Both the position numbers and the translations under genes were made by a program. Source: Candidatus Contubernalis alkalaceticus (GTDB lineage: Bacteria > Bacillota > Dethiobacteria > SKNC01). From it: a stretch of 64,000 bases of DNA. This document shows positions 36,198 through 45,767 of the stretch, one piece after another. How positions within the stretch are numbered: position 1 is the stretch's first letter; each line of letters opens with the position of its first letter. Where the stretch lies: assembly GCF_022558445.1 (NCBI RefSeq), contig NZ_CP054699.1, positions 328,001 to 392,000 of the forward strand, given 5' to 3'. Under the pieces are notes generated by a model, which was not told the origin of the DNA, ran no database searches, and worked only from the letters and a program-made list of their open reading frames with translations.

Positions 36198-36235
36198 AAA
36201 CTTTATGGTGCGGATTCATCCGTACCATAAAGTTT
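36198..36235 (+). terminator. Terminator of the rnf operon
   Basis: An 18-base-pair stem with one G-T pair (36198-36215 with 36218-36235) and a two-base turn ends in AGTTT. Confidence 0.75.
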
Positions 36236-36302
36236 AACTAATGTACATGAGAATACAGTAACTATCAATAAGCAGTTGTTTAACTGTAATGGAGGGGTAT
36301 CA

Positions 36303-36803
36303 TTGTCCTCAGACAAATTTACACACTTCAATCAGGAAGGTCGCGCCCGGATGGTGGATGTGACCGATAAAGTTGACACCGTCAGAGAGGCTGCAGCCCA
36401 TGGAAAAGTGTGTATGAAGCCGGAGACATTACGATTAATCAAAGATCACGGCTTTAAAAAGGGTGATGTTTTAGGTGTAGCTCAGGTGGCCGGGATTATG
36501 GCTGCTAAGAAAACAGGGTGGTTAATTCCTATGTGCCATCCACTGTTTCTAACGGGTGTTGATATCAGGTTTTCATTAAAAGATGAAGGCACCGTGGAGA
36601 TTATAAGCAGGGTTAAGACTACGGGAAAAACCGGTGTGGAAATGGAAGCCCTTACGGCGGTTTCCGCTGCAGCATTAACGATCTATGATATGTGTAAATC
36701 TGTGGATAAGGATATGGAAATAAAAGATATTTTTTTGGTTGAAAAGACCGGCGGGAAAAGTGGACACTATCGCCGAAACAATGATGAAAGACTAGACGGG
36801 TAA
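36303..36803 (+). CDS. moaC: Cyclic pyranopterin monophosphate synthase MoaC
   Basis: The 166-residue enzyme makes cPMP in molybdenum-cofactor synthesis. Family motifs are [36 protein letters not shown] and [16 protein letters not shown] 36303 is the best start, since the tggagggg ribosome-binding site is upstream; a further in-frame TTG at 36276 has none. No other moa gene is nearby. It lies 12 bases before mrpE and might be co-transcribed. Confidence 0.94.
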   Translation: MSSDKFTHFNQEGRARMVDVTDKVDTVREAAAHGKVCMKPETLRLIKDHGFKKGDVLGVAQVAGIMAAKKTGWLIPMCHPLFLTGVDIRFSLKDEGTVEIISRVKTTGKTGVEMEALTAVSAAALTIYDMCKSVDKDMEIKDIFLVEKTGGKSGHYRRNNDERLDG

Positions 36804-36815
36804 AGGAGTTATAAA

Positions 36816-37313
36816 ATGAAGGCTGGAAATTTAAGTACCTATGTAGGGACAACGTTTATTTTATTTCTTTTCTGGCTTTTAATCACCTGGAGTTTGCATT
36901 ACCAGCAGTTGATTGCCGGTTTGCTCTGTTCAGTTCTTGTGGTTATATTCTGTAAAGACATTTTAATTTATCAAGAAGAACGGTTTATCATAAAACCTGT
37001 AACTTTTATAAAACTATTTAAATATCTCATTGGATTACTCGTTGAAATTTTCAAAGCAAATATTCAAGTAGCTATGATTGTGTTAAATCCTAAAATGCCT
37101 ATTTCTCCTACTTTAATTGAATTTAAAACAAACCTAAAGGATGATTTAAGCCGGGTTATATTAGCGAATTCTATCACCTTAACACCGGGGACACTTACTG
37201 TTGACTTAGAAGGAGATGTCTACTTAGTCCATGGCCTGACCAGGGCTAACGCTATTGATGTTGTGGACTGGCATATGGCTATTAAGCTCTTGGATATTGA
37301 GGAGGGAAAATAA
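36816..37313 (+). CDS. mrpE: Mrp antiporter subunit E
   Basis: The 165-residue product has two N-terminal spans and a cytoplasmic tail with the MrpE pattern ANSITLTPGTLTVDLEGD and IDVVDWH. MrpE is an accessory part of the multi-subunit Na+/H+ antiporter. Its stop overlaps the mrpF ATG (TAATG). First of the antiporter genes. Confidence 0.9.
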   Translation: MKAGNLSTYVGTTFILFLFWLLITWSLHYQQLIAGLLCSVLVVIFCKDILIYQEERFIIKPVTFIKLFKYLIGLLVEIFKANIQVAMIVLNPKMPISPTLIEFKTNLKDDLSRVILANSITLTPGTLTVDLEGDVYLVHGLTRANAIDVVDWHMAIKLLDIEEGK

Positions 37314-37579
37314 TGCTGCTCTTTGCTTTTACGGCTTCTTGTATATTCTTAGTGCTTATGATTTTTTTGTGTTTATATCGAGCTTATGTTGGCCCAACCG
37401 TGGCAGACCGGGTCATTTCTATCAATGTAATCAGTACAAAAGCAGTAGCCATAATGACTTTAGTGTCAATTATTTATCATAAGGAGTACTTCCTGGACAT
37501 TGCACTTGTTTATGCCTTAATATCTTTCCTCGCAACCATTGGGGTAGCAAAATATCTACAAAAGGGTGTCCTGGAATAA
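37313..37579 (+). CDS. mrpF: Mrp antiporter subunit F
   Basis: This 88-residue, three-span protein has the MrpF pattern CLYRAYVGPTVADRVISINVI and DIALVYALISF. It starts within the mrpE stop codon. Confidence 0.9.
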   Translation: MLLFAFTASCIFLVLMIFLCLYRAYVGPTVADRVISINVISTKAVAIMTLVSIIYHKEYFLDIALVYALISFLATIGVAKYLQKGVLE

Positions 37580-37591
37580 GGAGGGGTTACG

Positions 37592-37930
37592 TTGGTAATG
37601 GAGATTATCAGTTTTATAGTTTTGATCTTTGGAATATTCTTTTTCATGGTGGGTGTAGTTGGACTGCTTCGCTTTCCCGATGTTTATACCCGCCTTCATG
37701 CTACAACCAAATGTGATACCCTGGGGATAGGTTTAATTCTCTTTTCTATTATGCTGTATCAGGGTTTTACCGGCCCCAGTGTTAAGATTGGGATAATTAT
37801 TATATTTATTTGGCTTTCCAATCCTACTGCAGCGCATGCCATTGCCAAGGCTGCTTATTCCGTAGATATTCCCATGATTAAGGGGACCGTCTTTGCAGAC
37901 CAGTCTAAGGAGGAGAGCAGCTCATGGTAA
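37592..37930 (+). CDS. mrpG: Mrp antiporter subunit G
   Basis: The 112-residue, three-span protein shows the MrpG pattern VGLLRFPDVYTRLHATTK and DTLGIGLI, and later LSNPTAAHAIAKAAY. Start TTG 37592 follows aggagggg; ATG 37598 is possible. Its 3' end overlaps the next gene. Confidence 0.9.
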   Translation: MVMEIISFIVLIFGIFFFMVGVVGLLRFPDVYTRLHATTKCDTLGIGLILFSIMLYQGFTGPSVKIGIIIIFIWLSNPTAAHAIAKAAYSVDIPMIKGTVFADQSKEESSSW

Positions 37931-38172
37931 TTATGACAAATATTTTAAATATGCTTTTGCTGTTATTTCTTATTGTTTGTGCTATTAGTGTAGCCAAAAC
38001 CAGGGATCTGCTCAGTGCAATCATTATTTTTGCTGCGTACAGTCTAATTATGGCGGTGGTGTGGCAGCAGTTGGAAGCCCCGGATATTGCTATTACTGAA
38101 GCAGCCATTGGGGCGGGAGTTACAACACTGCTCTTAATTGCCACAATTAGTAAAACAAGGAGGGAAGAATAA
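37924..38172 (+). CDS. MrpA C-terminal / MbhD-like subunit (DUF4040)
   Basis: This 82-residue, three-span protein has ARTRDLLSAII-type and LEAPDIAITEAAIGAGVTT segments, the DUF4040/MbhD signature (here AKTRDLLSAIIIFAAYSL). In Bacillus this region is the middle part of MrpA; here it is a separate gene, as in Mbh hydrogenases and many anaerobe Mrp operons. Confidence 0.85.
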   Translation: MVIMTNILNMLLLLFLIVCAISVAKTRDLLSAIIIFAAYSLIMAVVWQQLEAPDIAITEAAIGAGVTTLLLIATISKTRREE

Positions 38173-38175
38173 ATA

Positions 38176-38448
38176 ATGAGACTTATTCTTACCTTGATTT
38201 TTTTAGCTCTGATAAGCGTAGTTATGGTAGCCACGGTAGTAGAGATGCCTCCTTTCGGTAATGCTGACAACCCTACCAATAATGAAGTGCCTCAAAAATA
38301 TATTAATGATGCCGTTGAGGACACCGGGGCTCTAAATGTGATTTCTAGTATAATTATTGACTATCGGGCATTTGATACCTTAGGGGAGGCCACAGTGTTG
38401 TTTGTAGCCATTGCGGCAGCTCTATCGTGCCTGAAGGCTCATTCTTAA
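38176..38448 (+). CDS. MrpA C-terminal / MbhE-like subunit
   Basis: The 90-residue product has an N-terminal span, a soluble loop with YINDAVEDTGALNVISSIII and DYRAFDTLGEATVLFVA, and a final span. It matches the MbhE/MrpA end region where the conserved R-x-x-D-T-x-G-E lies. It starts three bases after the MbhD-like gene. Confidence 0.85.
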   Translation: MRLILTLIFLALISVVMVATVVEMPPFGNADNPTNNEVPQKYINDAVEDTGALNVISSIIIDYRAFDTLGEATVLFVAIAAALSCLKAHS

Positions 38449-38471
38449 GATAACGGTGAGGTGATAGACAA

Positions 38472-38903
38472 TTGGAAGATATAATTATACGCATGATCAG
38501 CAGAATCTCGGTACCCTTTATTATGGTATTTGGATTATATATTATTCTACACGGTCATTTAACCCCGGGGGGGAGTTTTTCCGGGGGTGCAGTTCTAGGT
38601 TCTAGTATGATTCTTTTTGCCCTGGCTTTTGATCTAGAAGAGGGGCACAAAAAACTATCCCATGAAACTTCGACATTAATAGAAACAGGTGGTGCCTCCT
38701 GGTATGTTCTTTTAGGGTTTGTAGGTCTTTATGCAGGCTCAGGTTTTTTAGCAAACAAGGCAGGAGGTTTTCCCATGGGTGTTCCCGGTGAACTGGTCAG
38801 CGGTGGAATGATTGCGCTCATTACCCTGGGACTGGGATTAAAGGTTGCCAGCACGGTAATCACGCTGTTCTATAATCTTATAGAAGGTGATGCTCATGAC
38901 TGA
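38472..38903 (+). CDS. mrpB: Mrp antiporter subunit B
   Basis: The 143-residue, four-span protein has the MrpB/MnhB pattern LYIILHGHLTPGGSFSGG, written in the family as G-H-x-x-P-G-G-G-F. The start is TTG with cggtgagg upstream. It overlaps mrpC slightly. Confidence 0.9.
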   Translation: MEDIIIRMISRISVPFIMVFGLYIILHGHLTPGGSFSGGAVLGSSMILFALAFDLEEGHKKLSHETSTLIETGGASWYVLLGFVGLYAGSGFLANKAGGFPMGVPGELVSGGMIALITLGLGLKVASTVITLFYNLIEGDAHD

Positions 38904-39267
38904 TATTGCTCTGAAGCTATTTGACAATATGTACTACTTGGTGTCCATGGTGCTTTTTATTATCGGGTTTCATACTATGCTTACTCATTCTAACCTGATA
39001 AAAAAAGTCATAGGTATGAATGTTATGGATACAGCTATATTTCTTTTCTTTGTTTCTACCGGATATGTCACTGGAGGAGTCGCACCAATTATAGAGCCCG
39101 GAGTAGAACAGACCTATATTAATCCTCTTCCAACAGCTCTGATTCTGACTGGAATAGTAGTGGCGGTGAGCGTAACTGCTTTTGCACTTGCTCTCATTGT
39201 AAAGTTATATCACCATTACGGCACCATTGATGCCGAAGAAATAATGCGGATAAGGAGTACTGAATAA
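38896..39267 (+). CDS. mrpC: Mrp antiporter subunit C
   Basis: This NuoK-like, three-span protein of about 123 residues has the pattern KVIGMNVMDTAIFLFFVSTG and INPLPTALILTGIVV. ATG 38896 follows gaaggtg; GTG 38887 and ATG 38890 are in frame but lie on the ribosome-binding site. The end overlaps mrpD by one base (TAATG). Confidence 0.9.
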   Translation: MTDIALKLFDNMYYLVSMVLFIIGFHTMLTHSNLIKKVIGMNVMDTAIFLFFVSTGYVTGGVAPIIEPGVEQTYINPLPTALILTGIVVAVSVTAFALALIVKLYHHYGTIDAEEIMRIRSTE

Positions 39268-40769
39268 TGACGACCGCTATTAATATAATTCAAGGACATT
39301 CACCGGCTTTAATTGTAGTAACTTTTTTACTGTTTTCCTATCTTACCCCGGTGCTGGATATTTGGAAAAAAAATTGGTGCGCACCCCTGGCTATCGCAGC
39401 TCATGTTATAGCACTGATATTTACCGGTAACCTGGCATGGAAGGTTTTTACTACAGGAACTGTGGTCTACCATATGGGTAACTGGGCTCCCCCATGGGGA
39501 ATTGAATTTGTGGTCGACTATCTTGCAGTATTTATGTTAATAACCATTACAGTTGTCAGCCTGCTGATTTTAATTTTTGCCACTAAAGACCTGGGACATG
39601 AACTAAAAGATAAGGTGAGAAGTTGGTATTACACTCTTTATCTCTTGTTGGTTGGAGCGATGATTGGCCTGACCATAACAAATGATTTTTTTAATATGTT
39701 TGTTTTTATGGAAATTGCGGCAATGGCTGCTTGTGGAATTATCGCTATTAAAGAGGATAAGGAATGCGTGGAAGCCAGTTTAAAATACCTGATATTAAGT
39801 GCTGTGGGAACCGGCTGTGTTTTACTGTCGGTGGCAATGCTTTACATGGTAACGGGACATCTTAACTTTACCTTTGCTGCAGAAGCACTGATACCAGCAT
39901 TAGAGCTTTATCCTAATAACATTCTGGTGGCTTTAGCGTTATTTTCTGCTGGGTTCATTGTTAAGGCGGCTCTGTTTCCCCTTCATGTATGGCTTCCCGA
40001 TGCACACTCATCAGCGCCATCCCCTTCCAGTGCAATCCTTTCGGGTCTGGTCATTAAAATTTATGCCTACGCTTACCTGAAGCTGCTTTTAAAGGTGTTT
40101 CCCGGGGACATATTCAGCATAGTTCCTATCTATGATATGATACTAATTCTAGCTTCTCTATCAATTTTCTTTGGTTCCGTCTTTGCCATTGTGCAGGAAG
40201 ATATTAAGAGAATGCTGGCATTTTCCAGCATCGCGCAAATTGGTTATGTTTTTTTAGGAATAGGCTTAGCCAATCAAGCCGGGCTTACCGGAGGAGTACT
40301 TCATATCTTTAACCATGCTTTAATGAAATCTATGCTATTTTTGTCTGCTGGAGCAATTATTTACTGCACAGGAATTAGAAAGATTGATCAATTAAAAGGT
40401 ATAGGGGCTAAGATGCCCCTGGTGATGGGTGTATTTTCAGTTGGGGCCATGGCCATGGTAGGAATACCTACCACTAATGGCTTTATAAGTAAATTGTATT
40501 TGGCGTTGGGGACACTGGATGCAGGGAAGCCTTTTTATCTTGGGGTTATCTTGTTAAGCAGTTTTTTAAATGTGATATATTATTTTCCCATTGTGATTAA
40601 CGCTTTCTTCGGGGAGCCCGAAGGAGAGGAAGGCAATGAAATTAAAGTTAAGAATTTGCCGCTGCAAATGTCTATTCCTCTATTGATTCTGGCTGCCGGA
40701 GTTATGTTCTTCGGCGTGTTCCCCAAACATATGCTGATTTTGGTTGAAAGAGCTGTTGCTATGTTTTAA
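39267..40769 (+). CDS. mrpD: Mrp antiporter subunit D (first copy)
   Basis: The 500-residue proton-channel subunit of the NuoL/M/N family has about 14 spans. The key Lys-bearing segment is AGFIVKAALFPLHVWLPDAH, and the quinone-site-like part ends AHSSAPSPSSAILSG. The antiporter Glu lies in VFMEIAAMAA. It is the first of three related large subunits in tandem. Confidence 0.92.
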   Translation: MTTAINIIQGHSPALIVVTFLLFSYLTPVLDIWKKNWCAPLAIAAHVIALIFTGNLAWKVFTTGTVVYHMGNWAPPWGIEFVVDYLAVFMLITITVVSLLILIFATKDLGHELKDKVRSWYYTLYLLLVGAMIGLTITNDFFNMFVFMEIAAMAACGIIAIKEDKECVEASLKYLILSAVGTGCVLLSVAMLYMVTGHLNFTFAAEALIPALELYPNNILVALALFSAGFIVKAALFPLHVWLPDAHSSAPSPSSAILSGLVIKIYAYAYLKLLLKVFPGDIFSIVPIYDMILILASLSIFFGSVFAIVQEDIKRMLAFSSIAQIGYVFLGIGLANQAGLTGGVLHIFNHALMKSMLFLSAGAIIYCTGIRKIDQLKGIGAKMPLVMGVFSVGAMAMVGIPTTNGFISKLYLALGTLDAGKPFYLGVILLSSFLNVIYYFPIVINAFFGEPEGEEGNEIKVKNLPLQMSIPLLILAAGVMFFGVFPKHMLILVERAVAMF

Positions 40770-40825
40770 TAAACGGTTAAATCAGTATGTGCAGAAGGCG
40801 GAGATAGAAAAAAGGAGTGATAAAG

Positions 40826-42310
40826 GTGGAAAAAACAACATCGATTCTACCAGTATTTGCTGCATTATTCCCAATGGTTATGACTTTTGTAATATATTAT
40901 GTTCAGAGAGAATCCACTAAACTTAGAAATAACCTTTCAGTGCTCACTTCCATAATAACATTTATTTCTGTGGTTGCTATGTACCCAATAATTGCCGATG
41001 GAAAGATTATTGTATTTGAGCTTTTTGAAGTACTGCCGGACATGGGAATAGTAGGGACATTCAGAGTGGATATTTTAAGCTTTTGTTTAGCCTTGGTTGC
41101 ATCTTTTGTTTGGATGTTAGCCACCATTTTTTCCATAGACTATATGAGCCATGAACATGCTCAAAACCGTTATTACCCAACGCTTATATTTACTCTAGGT
41201 GCGTGCATCGGAATTTTTGTGGTAGGCGATCTATTTAGCTTTTTCATATTTTTTGAATTAATGTCGGTAATATCTTATGTTCTGGTGGTTCATGAAGAAT
41301 CAGAAGAAGCTTTGAAGGCTGGTTATAAGTATATTATTATGACTATTATAGGTGGTTTGAGTTTACTGTTAGGGGTTATTAATACCTATGAGATTTCCGG
41401 TTCGGTCAGCCTGGATCAAATTGGGTTGATTACTGAACCGACTGGGCTGGCATTGGCAACTTTTATTGCTTTCTTGATAGGCTTTGGAATGAAAGCAGGG
41501 ATGTTTCCCTTACATGTTTGGCTGCCTGATGCTCACCCGGTGGCTCCCGCTCCAGCCAGTGCCCTTCTTTCAGGAGTAATGCTGAAAACTGGAGCCTATG
41601 GATTGATTCGGGTATTTTACAACGTATTTACCCCAGAATTTTTACAGGAAACCGGATGGATCATGATTGTTACCGTTCTGGCTGTTATTACTATACTCTT
41701 AGGGTCTGCGGTAGCCCTTACACAATTTGATTTGAAGCGGCGGCTGGCTTATTCCAGTATTGGGCAGATGGGATATATTCTTTTAGGCCTATCTTTATTT
41801 ACCCATACAGCCCTGGTGGGCGCAGTATTCCATATTTTTGCCCACGCAATTATGAAGGGTTGTCTCTTTATTTGTGCCGGAGCTATCATTGTAAAAACCG
41901 GCCAAAGGGATATTCGAGAACTTAGCGGCATTGGATTTAAGATGCCTGTGACTATGATTGCCTTTACTACAGCATGCCTTGCTATGATCGGAATTCCACC
42001 CTTAAATGGTTTTTTAAGCAAGTGGAACTTAGCGCTGGGCTCATTAGAAGCAGGTGTGCCGTTATTTGTAATAGTGTTGTTGATCAGCAGCTTATTGAAC
42101 GGCCTCTATTATTTGCCTATTATCATCAGCGCCTTTTTTGGACAAGAGGCACAGGAGAAGAAATTTAAGTTTGATGAAGTGCCATTTAAGATGCTGTTAC
42201 CTATTACTATATTGGCATTGCTGTGTTTAATTTTTGGAGTATCTCCCATTAATTTGCCCTTCGATTTATCCAAGTTAGCTGCAGATATGTTACTCGGAGG
42301 AGGAATCTAA
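40826..42310 (+). CDS. Mrp antiporter subunit D (second copy)
   Basis: The 494-residue paralogue has the segments FFELMSVISYVLVVHEE, FGMKAGMFPLHVWLPDAH, VAPAPASALLSGVMLKTGAYG and AYSSIGQMGYILLG. GTG 40826 is preferred to GTG 40817, which overlaps the aaaggag ribosome-binding site. It follows the first copy by 56 bases and ends three bases before the third. Confidence 0.9.
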   Translation: MEKTTSILPVFAALFPMVMTFVIYYVQRESTKLRNNLSVLTSIITFISVVAMYPIIADGKIIVFELFEVLPDMGIVGTFRVDILSFCLALVASFVWMLATIFSIDYMSHEHAQNRYYPTLIFTLGACIGIFVVGDLFSFFIFFELMSVISYVLVVHEESEEALKAGYKYIIMTIIGGLSLLLGVINTYEISGSVSLDQIGLITEPTGLALATFIAFLIGFGMKAGMFPLHVWLPDAHPVAPAPASALLSGVMLKTGAYGLIRVFYNVFTPEFLQETGWIMIVTVLAVITILLGSAVALTQFDLKRRLAYSSIGQMGYILLGLSLFTHTALVGAVFHIFAHAIMKGCLFICAGAIIVKTGQRDIRELSGIGFKMPVTMIAFTTACLAMIGIPPLNGFLSKWNLALGSLEAGVPLFVIVLLISSLLNGLYYLPIIISAFFGQEAQEKKFKFDEVPFKMLLPITILALLCLIFGVSPINLPFDLSKLAADMLLGGGI

Positions 42311-42313
42311 AGA

Positions 42314-44524
42314 ATGTTTTTTGCCGCTGAGGAGTTGAATCAGGCAAGTCAGGTTATTGTATCCAGTAAACTGGCATGGATTGTGTTAGTTCCCATGATC
42401 TGTTCCATTATTATTTACATGGTTGGATGCAGGAACCAATTAATGAGAAATTTATTAAGCGTTGCTGTTGCTGCTTATGTGCTCAGGGAGGTAGTTTCTC
42501 TTTATCCCCTGGTTCAACAGGGAGTTGTGGAGACCCAGTATCTGGTTCTTCCGCTCATCGAGTACTCTTTGAGCTTAAGAGTAGACTTTCTAAGTTTCGT
42601 GTTTGCTGCTCTCATGTCTTTTATATGGTTTTTGGCCACTATTTTTTCCTGGCCGTATATGGAACATGAGGTGTGTGTAAGCAGATACTTTGCATTTTTT
42701 ATATTTACCCTGGGAGCCTGTCTGGGAGTGGTAATGTCCGGTGATTTAATCGCTTTCTTTCTGTTTTTTGAGCTGATGACCTTCAGTTCATATGTACTGG
42801 TCATTCATAAAGAAGATAAGGAAGCTATGTCAGCGGGGCTGCTGTTTCTGGTCATGAGCATTGTGGGGGGATTGATCCTTCTTTGGGGGATCTTTTACAT
42901 CTTGTTTGGCACCGGAACTGTGGAAATCATGCCTTTATTACAGAAAATCAATGAAGCAGGTTTAAATCAACCGCTGATTATTACACTATTCTTGATTGGG
43001 TTTGGAGTTAAAGCGGGTATGGTTCCTTTACACATATGGCTTCCAAGAGCCCACCCTGTGGCTCCTGCCCCGGCCAGTGCCCTTCTTTCAGGGCTTATGA
43101 TTAAGGTGGGGGCCTACGGAATACTCAGGGTAATCTTAATGATTTTTACAAGCACAGAAATTCTTGAAGGGGCCCAGCGTTATGCCAACTGGAGCAATAC
43201 CTTTGGGTATGTTGTGATTTGGATTGGTGTAGTGACCATGTTCCTGGGGGCTTTCTTGGCACTGCAGCAGACCATGGCCAAAAGAATTCTTGCCTATTCC
43301 AGTGTCAGCCAGATGGGTTATATCTTAATGGGAATTGGTTGTGCAGCGTATCTTGGCGCCGACGGAGCTATGGGATTTGTGGGAGCCTTATACCATATCA
43401 TCAACCACGCTTTGTTTAAGGCGGGACTTTTTATGATGGTGGGAGCGATTTATATACACACCCATGAATTGGATATTGAGAAAATTGGTGGGATGATTAA
43501 AAAGTTTCCTTTTATTGCCGGGACCTTTTTGGTGGCTGCTTTCGGTATCGGGGGTATACCAGGCTTTAATGGTTATACCAGCAAAACTTTAATTCACCAT
43601 GCTATAGAAAAAGCGTACCATCTGAACCATGACCCTACACTTTTTATTGCAGAAAAGATATTTGTTTTAACCAGTGCCTTGACTGTCTGCTATTTCATTA
43701 AACTTTTTCGAGGGATGTTCCTGGGAGAAGTACCTGAGAAATATGATAAGGAATACAAGCCTTCAATTTTAGAATATATTCCTTTGGGTGTTTTTGCAGG
43801 CTGTATAATGTTTATTGGGTTGTTCCCGCAGGTGCTTTACCAGAATCTTATTATTCCTGCCATGAGTGGATTTACCTTCGATCCATACAATATAGAAAAG
43901 TATATATTGGATTTGAATTTTTTCACCTGGCCGGATATAAGGGCTATTTTAATTGTTTTAGTGCTGGTGGCTATTATTTACCCATTGGGAACCAAATTTA
44001 ATCTGTTTAAATTAAAGTTTCCTGTTTGGGTCAGCATGGAGTACTCTATCTTTAGAGTTATGGCATCCGTTGGTTGGAAGATATGCGTATTTGCTCAGAA
44101 GTACCTGGATGGTGGTGTTAACAATTTTTACATGGTCAGTTCCAGGTCAATGCGTAAAGCTGCTGATATGACCGGTAACTTTGAAGGAAAGCTGATGGAT
44201 TTTTATGAAGGAACTTCGGATATCTCCCGCAAAGCTACAGATTTTGCCGGTGACTTTGAAGGAAAGCTGATGGATATATATGAAGGAACTTCGGATATGT
44301 CCCGTAAAGCTACAGATTTAGCCGGTGACTTTGAAGGAAAGCTGCAGGACATATATGAGGGAACCTCAGATATTTCCGCAAAGGCCAAGGCGGCAGAAAG
44401 AAACTACAGAAAAAGAAGAGTTTTGGGCTGGAATATTAAGAATATTAACATCGCAGGGATGATCATGGCCTTTTTAATCAGCTTGTTTTTGTTTGTATTC
44501 TTTATTTATTCCAGGTTTAGATAA
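42314..44524 (+). CDS. Mrp/NuoL-type large subunit with three 25-residue repeats
   Basis: The 736-residue protein has the NuoL/MrpA-type core (FELMTFSSYVLVIHKED, FGVKAGMVPLHIWLPRAH, VAPAPASALLSGLMIKVGAYG, AYSSVSQMGYILMG). It then has a longer C-terminal region. Residues 614-688 are three near-identical 25-residue units (RKATDFAGDFEGKLMDIYEG followed by TSDMS). A basic stretch (KRRVLGWNIKN) and a last span close the protein. The layout recalls the lateral helix and terminal span of NuoL, but that is inference. It is the last gene of the operon. Confidence 0.88.
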   Translation: MFFAAEELNQASQVIVSSKLAWIVLVPMICSIIIYMVGCRNQLMRNLLSVAVAAYVLREVVSLYPLVQQGVVETQYLVLPLIEYSLSLRVDFLSFVFAALMSFIWFLATIFSWPYMEHEVCVSRYFAFFIFTLGACLGVVMSGDLIAFFLFFELMTFSSYVLVIHKEDKEAMSAGLLFLVMSIVGGLILLWGIFYILFGTGTVEIMPLLQKINEAGLNQPLIITLFLIGFGVKAGMVPLHIWLPRAHPVAPAPASALLSGLMIKVGAYGILRVILMIFTSTEILEGAQRYANWSNTFGYVVIWIGVVTMFLGAFLALQQTMAKRILAYSSVSQMGYILMGIGCAAYLGADGAMGFVGALYHIINHALFKAGLFMMVGAIYIHTHELDIEKIGGMIKKFPFIAGTFLVAAFGIGGIPGFNGYTSKTLIHHAIEKAYHLNHDPTLFIAEKIFVLTSALTVCYFIKLFRGMFLGEVPEKYDKEYKPSILEYIPLGVFAGCIMFIGLFPQVLYQNLIIPAMSGFTFDPYNIEKYILDLNFFTWPDIRAILIVLVLVAIIYPLGTKFNLFKLKFPVWVSMEYSIFRVMASVGWKICVFAQKYLDGGVNNFYMVSSRSMRKAADMTGNFEGKLMDFYEGTSDISRKATDFAGDFEGKLMDIYEGTSDMSRKATDLAGDFEGKLQDIYEGTSDISAKAKAAERNYRKRRVLGWNIKNINIAGMIMAFLISLFLFVFFIYSRFR
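44153..44377 (+). repeat. Three 75-bp tandem repeats inside the last Mrp subunit gene
   Basis: Units start at 44153, 44228 and 44303, each exactly 75 bases. They encode R-K-A-x-D-x-x-G-x-F-E-G-K-L-x-D-x-Y-E-G-T-S-D-x-S. The DNA is also very similar between units, suggesting recent duplication or conversion. Confidence 0.9.
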
Positions 44525-44588
44525 TTTTAAAAATATTACATAAGTGAATTAGGCTTTTATTACCTTTGTGAATAATTTAAATAACTAA

Positions 44589-44630
44589 AAATGAAGGGCG
44601 TCCTTATTAAAAGAGGCGCCCTTCATTTTT
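44589..44630 (+). terminator. Terminator of the antiporter operon
   Basis: A perfect 12-base-pair stem (44589-44600 with 44617-44628) around a 16-base loop ends in TTTTT. Confidence 0.88.
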
Positions 44631-44731
44631 CTTGCCTTATAATAAATTAAGTGTTAGTATTGAATAGGATATGCTTCATTTAATTACTGTATATTATATA
44701 TACTTTTAAACGTACGGTGGGAGGGACAACT

Positions 44732-45763
44732 GTGAGGTTACGAAAAGCAGTGGAAGTGCTGGCAGTAATTATAATATTGGCAATTATTGCTTTTTCCATT
44801 TTTAAGATATATAACCAGGAAAGCATTCAGAGGTACAGTAAAACAGAACTTCTTTTAGATACTGTTTTTGAAGTTGCTGTATTCACCGAAGACGAAGCAG
44901 AGGGAAACCGTCTGCTTCGGGAATCTTTTAATGAAGTAAGGGCTTTGGAAAAAGTTTTGAGCCGTTTTGTTTCCGACAGCGATGTAGATATAATAAACAA
45001 CCATGCAGGCGTAGAACCTGTTGAAGTAAGCAGTGATACGTTAGAGGTAATTAAAAAGGGGTTATATTTTGGGGAATTGTCTGATGGGGGTTTTGATGTT
45101 ACCATTGCACCCCTGATGGACCTCTGGGGGTTTGGAACTGGTGAACAGAGTGTTCCTTCATTGGAGGAGATAGAACAGACGCTGCCTTTTATAGATTTTA
45201 GAAAAATACAAGTAGATGAACGAAGAAACACTGTATATCTGGCCGATGAACAAATGGCACTGGATTTAGGCGGAATAGCCAAGGGTTATATTGTGGATCG
45301 TATCGTTCAATTCTTACAGAGCCAAGGGGTACAAACTGCCTTTGTAAATGCCGGAGGGGATATCAGGGTAATAGGCAGTAGAATAGACAGTACTCCCTGG
45401 AGGATAGGGATAAGGCATCCCCGGGAACGAGATAGTCAGGAGATTATAGCAGTGATCCCAGTGGTGAATCAGGCGGTGGTAACTTCCGGGGATTATGAAA
45501 GGTATTTTACCAGCGATGGTGATAAATACCACCATATCCTTGACCCTCATGACGGCTTTCCGGCATCCGGGGTTATTAGTGTTACTATTGTTGCCCCGGA
45601 CTGTATAACGGCAGACGGTCTGTCTACGGCTGTTTTTATCCTGGGCCCTCAAAAGGGTCTTGAACTGTTGGAAAGGCTGCCGGAGGTGGAGGGTGTAATT
45701 ATAGATAATCAGGACAAGCTTTATGTTTCTTCTGGCTTAGAAGACATAATAGAAATCAGGTGA
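44732..45763 (+). CDS. apbE: FAD:protein FMN transferase ApbE
   Basis: This membrane-anchored flavinyltransferase of about 343 residues attaches FMN covalently to Thr in the S/T-G-A-T motifs of Rnf-type and FMN_bind proteins. It has an N-terminal anchor (VEVLAVIIILAIIAFSIF), GGFDVTIAPLMDLWGFG, LDLGGIAKGYIVDRI, VNAGGDIRVIG, and the metal and active-site segments TSGDYERYF, YHHILDPHDG and CITADGLSTA. GTG 44732 is better than GTG 44717, which overlaps the gggaggg ribosome-binding site. Its targets in this window would be RnfD, RnfG and the upstream lipoprotein. Confidence 0.93.
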   Translation: MRLRKAVEVLAVIIILAIIAFSIFKIYNQESIQRYSKTELLLDTVFEVAVFTEDEAEGNRLLRESFNEVRALEKVLSRFVSDSDVDIINNHAGVEPVEVSSDTLEVIKKGLYFGELSDGGFDVTIAPLMDLWGFGTGEQSVPSLEEIEQTLPFIDFRKIQVDERRNTVYLADEQMALDLGGIAKGYIVDRIVQFLQSQGVQTAFVNAGGDIRVIGSRIDSTPWRIGIRHPRERDSQEIIAVIPVVNQAVVTSGDYERYFTSDGDKYHHILDPHDGFPASGVISVTIVAPDCITADGLSTAVFILGPQKGLELLERLPEVEGVIIDNQDKLYVSSGLEDIIEIR

Positions 45764-45767
45764 TGGT

